A program made the position numbers and the translations under genes. From Symsagittifera roscoffensis (lineage: Eukaryota > Xenacoelomorpha > Acoela > Convolutidae), in the NCBI RefSeq assembly GCF_963678635.1, contig NC_087066.1:2973633-3037632 (forward strand): a stretch of DNA of 64,000 nt, in the 5' to 3' direction. The notes beneath the pieces were generated by a model that did no database searches, was not told the origin of the DNA, and saw only the letters and a program-made list of their open reading frames with translations. Below are positions 58,135 to 64,000 of the stretch, piece after piece (the first letter of the stretch is position 1; every line of letters begins with the position of its first letter).

Positions 58135-58282
58135 CCGCTCTAAAATGAGCTGGATTTTGGTAGATTTGTTTAAAGATATTTCCAAATTCTCTTTGTCATT
58201 CCCGCTCTAAAATGAGCTGGATAACATCCGGGAATTTGTTCGTGTCTTTTCTGGCTGTCGTAACCACTCTCAAATGAGCTGG
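58135..58282. repeat. Stem-loop motif triplet, 5' side of the LINE
   Basis: CCGCTCTAAAATGAGCTGG occurs at 58,135-58,153 and 58,202-58,220, and CCACTCTCAAATGAGCTGG at 58,264-58,282, spacing 67 and 62 bp. They have the same orientation as the pair on the other side of the element. Sequence between motifs is not conserved. Confidence 0.88.
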
Positions 58283-58779
58283 TTTATCTTCTTTATCTGA
58301 TTCTGTTTGTGTCAATTTCGATTTCCATCAACCGGATCTCTAAAATCCCTTCGTAGACAAGGGCTACCCAAGATAAGATGTTAATCCGGTTCGTCGAGAC
58401 ATATCTATCTATTTAATAAGTTTATCACAACAATTAGGCTAATAACCTTAAGTTACTGCTTTGAAAATTGATTGAGCTTAAATTGGGTTTCAGATTTTTC
58501 TTTTGAATAGTTTTCAGCTGCTAGACCTTTTTTTTAGTTGCAGATTTAGAATAATAATAGAGACTCTATACAATATCGAGCTTAGGCGAGCATAGTGTAA
58601 TAGAACGACTTTCCTTTTTTTGCCAACCTAAGTCGCAATTTTGGTGCCAGTTTTTTTGTGGCTGGTGTTAATAAATTGTAAAGGGCACTTGGCGCAGATG
58701 CGAGGACAGGGGGTGTGTGTACGTCATTGTGCGTGCTTGCAATCATGTAGCTACGCTTTTATGCATTTATTTCATTTAC

Positions 58780-59310
58780 TTATTGTTCCGATTTTCGATA
58801 CGAAAGTAACGGAATATTTGTGCTCGGGGTGGGTTTTTTTTTCTTCAGACAAATTTCGACTTTTTAACTAGCCATTTTTGACGGAATTTTATATCATTCG
58901 AAAGCTATTGTTCTCCTGAGCTCAAATTTGAAAAGATATTTCACCTGTGATCATTTTTCGTAAAGTTATGGGGGTTTAAAGATTGCCATTTTGGCCAATT
59001 TGGGACAATTAACGCGCGATATATTTCGCGCTATTAACGCGTAAGCGGAGATTTAATCCGTCTTAAAATCGTTCCAAATTGGTTGAAAGAAGCTTATTTG
59101 CCATAATTGATTTGTTAAAAGGAGCTAAATTTATCTTTTTGTACTTTATATGGCGTGTGGGGGGATGATTTTCATAAAAAAATTTCAAATTTTAGAAAAA
59201 TTTTTTTTTCATTTTATTTTATTACATTTAATTTTTTAATGTTATTACTGCTTCATAAAAGCTCAAAAGGCAGTCGGAACATTCAGGGCTTTGCCCTGAT
59301 ACGAGCAGTC
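58780..59310 (+). repeat. Dispersed element D plus hairpin C, copy 2
   Basis: Block D (58,780-59,170) and hairpin block C (59,264-59,310; TCAGGGC/GCCCTGA around TTT at 59,283-59,299) are in the same order and orientation as at 37,258-38,226. The palindromic GCGCGATATATTTCGCGC is complete in this copy. Confidence 0.78.
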
Positions 59311-59319
59311 TTGTTTGAT

Positions 59320-62000
59320 TAATTGTAAATTAACAATGGTTTTATTCATCGAATAGAAGAAAGTCTATAACTAATCTGTCATTGCGTGTTTTACTTGTTC
59401 ACTTGCCACTGACTTGACTCATTCACGTTCATGCAGATTTTCACGTTTCAAGCTATTAACGGTATTTCAAATCAAAAGTATTACTGTTCGAAAGCGTTAA
59501 AAAAATATGAGACCATTGCCAGCCTAAATTTTATTTTCACCAAATGTTTTTACAGATTCAAACTCAGGGTGCTTTGGGGAGTCTTCTGATATATAAAGTT
59601 GTGGTAAAATCTGGAATCAGGGTAGCTGAATTTAGCCGGCGATTGCTACATGCCAATCAGTTTTGATGGCTCTTTTTTTTTCGTTTTCCCCCATAAAATT
59701 GTTATTTTCAGATTTTTCCTCAAATCGATTGGCCTGAATTTTCTGATTTTTGTCGCCTCTACTACCCGAGAGCAACTAAATTTTTTTAAAATACGGATCG
59801 AATATACTTGAAATCAGTTAATCAATGATCATTGATATTTTCTATAAAAAGGACTGCGTGATCGAAAGCTTTCTGCAATAAAAATAATTCTAATGGTGGG
59901 CATGTAGCGAATGATAAAAGCACCTTTTTCATTCCAATTACCAAAAAATACTGACATCCTTGAAATTGTTGATTCAAACAATTAAAAGAAATACCCTCTT
60001 CCTCAGAATTGCTGTGAGGGAAATTGCGTGGGTTTTTTGTATTTTCATTTTGCGTAGGATAACATATCACTCCTAGTGTTCAGTTCTGAGGCTGACTTTT
60101 TTATCATCGACAGTGCCACGAGTTTTCATTCTTTGTAATCGTTGGCTTAGATAAGTTAAGAGAGCAATAGGTGTTCTAAATGTGAGATAATAATATATTT
60201 TTCAGAACTCTAACTTGATAAAAACTAAAGTAATTAAGATGTTCATTCAAATTATTATTTTTTCGAGCTTCCGAAATTTAGTATTCGCCATATTTTTAAA
60301 TAGAAATACGCGGTTTGCATCAAATGGGAACATAGATTTGTTCGTGTAAACTACTAACGAATCGCTGAGTCAACTGACACATTATCATTTTTATTTTGGG
60401 CATCTGGTCTGGAGATGATGTCCATGCCTGGAACTTCGATGGTCGAGAGTTTGAATCCGACCAGAACCTATTAGTCTTTCCAAGCTGAAAGTTTTCGGCT
60501 TGAAAAATAAATGTCAGCCTGTCATTTGTCCTCTTAGTTTTAGTCGCCACGTCATTGGGTTTTCTGAAGATTGAAGACTTTTTTGTTATTTTTAAAATTG
60601 TTTTGATATTTTTTAGTGTAGGTTATTGAATTCGAAGAAATTTCACTGATTTTTGTAAATTAAAAAAAAACCTGATATGCGGTTTTAGGACTATTTTTTT
60701 TTGAGTTTTTGGGATGTATTTTCATTATTCACTCAGTCAAAAAATTGAAATGAATGGAGTTTCGTCTTTAAATTGTATACTTGCCATAATCAAATTGTTT
60801 GCAATCATGATTTTCTCTGATAGCTTTTTTTAAAATCTGATTTTCCCGTTATTCACTAATGACTCCTTCGTCTGACTTGATGTTGTCAAACGTGCTTAGA
60901 GAATGGCTGGATCTTGTCTACTCTTTAAATCTCTTATAGTTTTGAAAAGTGTGGCAGTTTTTTTGCGCTCATTCATTTTTTACGCCTGAGCACGCTGGTA
61001 AATATTTTTGTATCGCAAGTGATGTGAAGCATAGTATTAACGTGGCTGTCTAAAGAGTTTATAAAGAGATTAAAATGTATTCAGAGTTAAGTTAACTAAA
61101 CGAACAGTGAACACATACGAAACTAAACAGTAAACTGAAGGCTGTTAAATTTTCATAAATTTTAACTGCAAGTGGCTCATTAAATTGCTTTGATGCAGAT
61201 TATAAATATTGGCTAAAAATGCACTAATGAGCAAAAAGTTGAAGAAAAGCAGCATAACAGCATTGGCTGCAAACTTATATGACTCGCAATGTCTGTAATA
61301 CGTGTTGAGACAAAAACGAACAGTTGGTGCTAGTTACTCGCAATGCTACTTCATTACAATAAGAGGGTCGAGTAAAAGTATCATCTGAGATCTCGCTCAT
61401 TTGACCCCTTATATATTTTAGCGATTTGTCTGCTATATAGCCAGCTTAGAGGATTACTTTGATTTTCAGTAATGCATTCTCTCTGTATGGTTTAATGCTT
61501 GAGCGTAACAGAGAATATTGTGATTAATTTCTTGGTTTATAATGTTCGTGGCATCGTTGACATAAGTTCGGATTAGGTGGTTGCATATTTACTCGTGGCC
61601 TGTTTAGAGCGCGCTTGTTGTTTACATTCGGAGATGACTTTTCCACATTGAAGGCAAATCGTGTTCAGTTTGGTAAAGTGGCGTCTTAACTTGTGCCTAT
61701 CAGTCTACGGCTAATTACTTTGACCTTGTGATTTTGTTAATTAACGGTTGATAAAGAACAAATTATGTAAAGGTTATTAAAGAGTGGCAGATAGTTTTGG
61801 TCATGACGATAACCCAGTGGAAGTCGCATTTGTATTCATTCGCAGTGCTGTGTTTTAATTGCCAGTTAAATAGCCAATGGTTTGCTGAGTCAAACTCCAA
61901 TGTCATTTGCGTACAGGTTGGTGATCATAAGTCAATTCTTTCAGCCAATCGGTTGCGTAGTTGTTTACCTTTTGTTTTATGTTGTGTTTTGTTATTTCAG
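59320..62000. other. Intergenic with one SINE head
   Basis: No gene is supported. A tRNA-like head lies at 60,396-60,472 (CTGGTCTGGAGATGATG as A-box side, GAGTTTGAATCC as B box, then CCAGAACC). A short-repeat-G fragment (TGTATCGCAAGTGATG) lies at about 61,009. Confidence 0.45.
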
Positions 62001-62097
62001 AGAATTAGATGAGACACCACTGGGGGGCAGTTTGCGAGCTTACCTGTTCGAAGAAGGGCGTGGCCAAAATTGCACGTTTCATTGCCTGTTCGATTAA
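62001..62097 (+). CDS. Candidate terminal exon, unrecognised
   Basis: A strong acceptor (GTGTTTTGTTATTTCAG ending at 62,000) opens a frame to TAA at 62,095-62,097 encoding LDETPLGGSLRAYLFEEGRG and a cysteine-containing end. Composition is coding-like and clearly different from the T-rich upstream sequence. No upstream partner exon is certain and the family is unknown. Confidence 0.38.
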
Positions 62098-63106
62098 ATC
62101 AGCAGGCCCTCAAATGTAATACATGGAGATGTAAAGCTACTTCGGAAATCAACGACTGTCTTTTTTGTCGATTGGTGAAAGTTAAATACACCTGTTATAT
62201 CAACTATAATATTACCTTTGACTCGATATTAGCTGCGCTAATTATCTGATAGAAAAAATTGTGAATGTTTATCTTCTACCTGGAATTTTCTGCAAGTTGT
62301 TTCCAGCTGATGAGCGCCGAGTGTCCAATCAGCATTCGTCTAATATTTATCAGGATCAGCAGCCGTAATTGACACCCAAGGAGAGGAGGGAGAGCAAATC
62401 CATCGCCCCTGATTTATGTCCATATCGGCCACTTCGTCCCACCTGTACAACTCGCCTCTTCTCAACAACCTATCCTACCAGCAGGTCACCATACTTCTTC
62501 TCTTATTACGTCTTTTTTATGTATTGTTTGTGTTCTTTTCGCTTTTGCTTTTCTTGTTTGTACTGCCATTTTCTGTTTTGCATATTTTTCTTTTGGCTTT
62601 ATTTTATGATTACCATTTCCCTCGCAAGACTTGCGTGGAGATTTTTTGCCTTACCGGAATTCGCATCTGAGATGCCATGTGCTTCATAATAAATTCCAAT
62701 CCAATAACAATTTATGCATGTTCAGCTTCGTTATAGGTGACGCCCATGCTTGGGACGACAAAAATGCTGAGTTTGATTCCGACCGGGAGCCGATTTTTTC
62801 AAATTGAGTACTGTAAAAAGTTTCTTGAAAATACTATTGCCGGTCTATCGTTTGTCTAATTGCTTTTATCGCTTTACTTTTAAAAATTTGGACTTGTTTT
62901 CTGACTTAAATTGTTATTGGATCAGCAGGCCCTCAAATGTAATACATGGATATGTAAAGCTACTTCGGAAATCAACGACAGTCTTTTTTGTCGATTGGTG
63001 AAAGTTGAATACACCTGTTATATCAACTATAATATTACCTTTGACTCGATATTAGCTGCGCTAATTATCTGATTGGAAAAGTTGTGAATGTTTATCTCCT
63101 ACCTGG
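62098..63106 (+). mobile_element. 186-bp direct repeats flanking ~640 bp (TRIM-like or duplication)
   Basis: The repeats 62,098-62,283 and 62,921-63,106 are about 95% identical (ATCAGCAGGCCCTCAAATGT ... CTACCTGG). The segment between carries a GC-richer stretch at 62,345-62,480 and a tRNA-like SINE head at 62,734-62,796. The layout could be a miniature LTR-type element or a simple segmental duplication. Confidence 0.6.
62416..62484 (+). CDS. Very tentative first exon
   Basis: An ATG opens SISATSSHLYNSPLLNNLSY before a possible donor CAG|GTCACC at about 62,485. A CCAAT box lies near 62,326 on the same strand. The stretch is GC-richer than its surroundings, but all three frames are open and the donor is weak. 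Confidence 0.18.
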
Positions 63107-63267
63107 TTTACTCCTCGTTTTTGTTATTGGATTGGATGCGATAATAAAAATTGATTTTGATTTGTTCCTGCTTTAATTTTAAGGTCTATGATTTTGTATT
63201 TTTTTTTTCGTTTCAGAGGTTTCTTGGACTTTTTGTTTATTTTGCATCGGTTTAGTTGCCTCATAAT

Positions 63268-64000
63268 CAGGGCTGTCATATTGTTAACTAAAACGTTTTT
63301 AACATGTTAACATGTTAATTATATGAAAAAAACACGTTAAAAACAAAATTGAGTTTTAAAATCACTCATTGAGTTGTTTAAAGAGAAAAGCCAGCTTTCC
63401 AGCCTTCTCGACGCCCAAAGAACTTCGGAGTTTTCCATAAGTGAGTCCGAGAGTTGAGAAACACCGCTCCAATCCTGCACTGGAGGAGATAGCATTGGCC
63501 AGTGTCGATGCATAGTCGACCAATTCTTTCGAGAATCCCAGTCGAAGTCCACTTCTCCACCAAGCTTCACTCTCGACCTTTTTGTAACCCTCAGCAAAAA
63601 GGTATTCGTTATAGGGAGGAACTTTTGCCATGTAATTTGTGAGCTCCGGCATGATATTTTCACCAGCCGTTTCACGGATGTAGTCGATGGCTTGTCTTGT
63701 TTCATCCGGATTCTGGTCCTCTCCGGCATACTTGTGATCGAGCAAATTAGCCGCTAGGACGACGGGTAGAATGGCCTGCTGAACTCGCTTAGCGACGGCA
63801 CTTGCATACTGAATTGGTGCTTGTCCGGCAACATTTTTCCAGAGCTTGAATGTTTCCGACAAAGTGCAAGAATTTTTCTGCAAATTGTCCAACGTAACCC
63901 CGACTGATTTCATGAACTGAAGAATATCTTCTGCAGATCTCTTCAGAGATATTTCTTCCATATGACGAAATACCATGTCGGTATTCTTCAGATGCTTGTT
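63268..64000 (-). mobile_element. 3' end of an autonomous-type hAT transposon
   Basis: CAGGGCTGTCA at 63,268 looks like a hAT terminal inverted repeat and is followed by GTTAAC-type subterminal motifs (TTAACATGTTAACATGTTAA). A transposase C-terminus starts 95 bases inside. The element continues beyond the right edge of the window, so its other end and target duplication cannot be checked. Confidence 0.72.
63362..64000 (-). CDS. hAT transposase, C-terminal part
   Basis: An open frame runs from the window edge side (first codon listed at 63,976) to TGA at 63,362-63,364. It ends with the hAT dimerisation domain: a SSAGLERCFSTLG stretch (the family's S-x-x-x-E-R-x-F/C-S core), LTYGKLRSSLG, and KAGKLAFLFKQLN. 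Upstream residues include AWWRSGLR and a helical region of the RNase H-like fold insertion. The catalytic DDE part is only partly within the window. The frame is intact, so the element may be young. The overlapping frame at 63,337-63,729 is a shadow. Confidence 0.85.
   Translation of the reverse strand, partial: NKHLKNTDMVFRHMEEISLKRSAEDILQFMKSVGVTLDNLQKNSCTLSETFKLWKNVAGQAPIQYASAVAKRVQQAILPVVLAANLLDHKYAGEDQNPDETRQAIDYIRETAGENIMPELTNYMAKVPPYNEYLFAEGYKKVESEAWWRSGLRLGFSKELVDYASTLANAISSSAGLERCFSTLGLTYGKLRSSLGVEKAGKLAFLFKQLNE

Larger units (their letters stand above)
53543..58290 (-). mobile_element. L2/CR1-like LINE, three intact ORFs
   Basis: The minus strand carries ORF1 (58,099-57,317), ORF2 (57,277-54,449) and ORF3 (54,437-53,781), all uninterrupted. 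ORF2 has AP endonuclease and RT in the order of L2/CR1 elements. The plausible 3' end is an ATG/GAT microsatellite on the minus strand (CAT run, 53,543-53,569), as LINEs of this group often end in short tandem repeats. A 19-nt stem-loop motif lies twice after ORF3 and three times before ORF1. The 5' boundary near 58,290 is a guess from the last motif. Intact frames suggest a young, possibly active copy. Confidence 0.88.

Overview
The window is nuclear DNA of an animal, probably a repeat-rich marine invertebrate (inferred). It is AT-rich, its genes have GT-AG introns and AATAAA signals, and most of the sequence is transposable elements and their debris. Two host genes are clear. One is the 3' part of a CIP4/FBP17/TOCA-type gene (end of F-BAR, HR1, SH3; + strand, four exons between 11,119 and 18,278). 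The other is a two-exon tRNA-dihydrouridine synthase 2 gene (DUS2; 26,116-27,453 plus 29,193-29,417), head-to-head with a small unrecognised gene at 25,555-25,800 on the minus strand. The species cannot be named from sequence alone.

Layout. 1-~11,000: a minus-strand Ty3/gypsy-type LTR retrotransposon with a small leader ORF, gag, CCHC knuckle, protease, RT, RNase H and integrase, broken by three in-frame TAA codons and several frameshifts. It probably lies in an intron of the CIP4-like gene, because the first visible exon already encodes the end of the F-BAR domain. 11,119-18,378: CIP4-like exons; the last intron carries a tandem-repeat element (family T1). 18,400-25,120: repeats, including a 1.6-kb tandem duplication and a second T1 array. 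25,370-30,800: the divergent gene pair. 30,800-53,500: mostly non-coding, with family T2 arrays ending in a Helitron-like hairpin plus CTAG, a 0.6-kb inverted repeat, hAT-type MITEs (one with a perfect 8-bp target duplication), tRNA-like SINE heads and a decayed second LTR element. 53,540-58,290: an apparently intact L2/CR1-like LINE on the minus strand. 58,700-64,000: more dispersed repeats, a candidate terminal exon, a pair of 186-bp direct repeats, and the 3' end of a hAT transposon running off the right edge.

The most unusual object is the LINE. ORF1 (PHD finger plus RRM-like region) and ORF2 (endonuclease plus RT) are in the same frame, separated only by a TGA in the TGA-CTA context known for stop-codon readthrough. 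A third ORF encoding an SGNH/GDSL-type esterase lies downstream of the RT, whereas CR1-like elements normally carry this domain in ORF1. A 19-nt stem-loop motif recurs every 62-67 bp just outside the coding block on both sides. Together these suggest a LINE with an unusual expression strategy.

The two array families (T1, T2) look like mobilised units rather than local satellites, because diverged monomers keep the same order in different copies.
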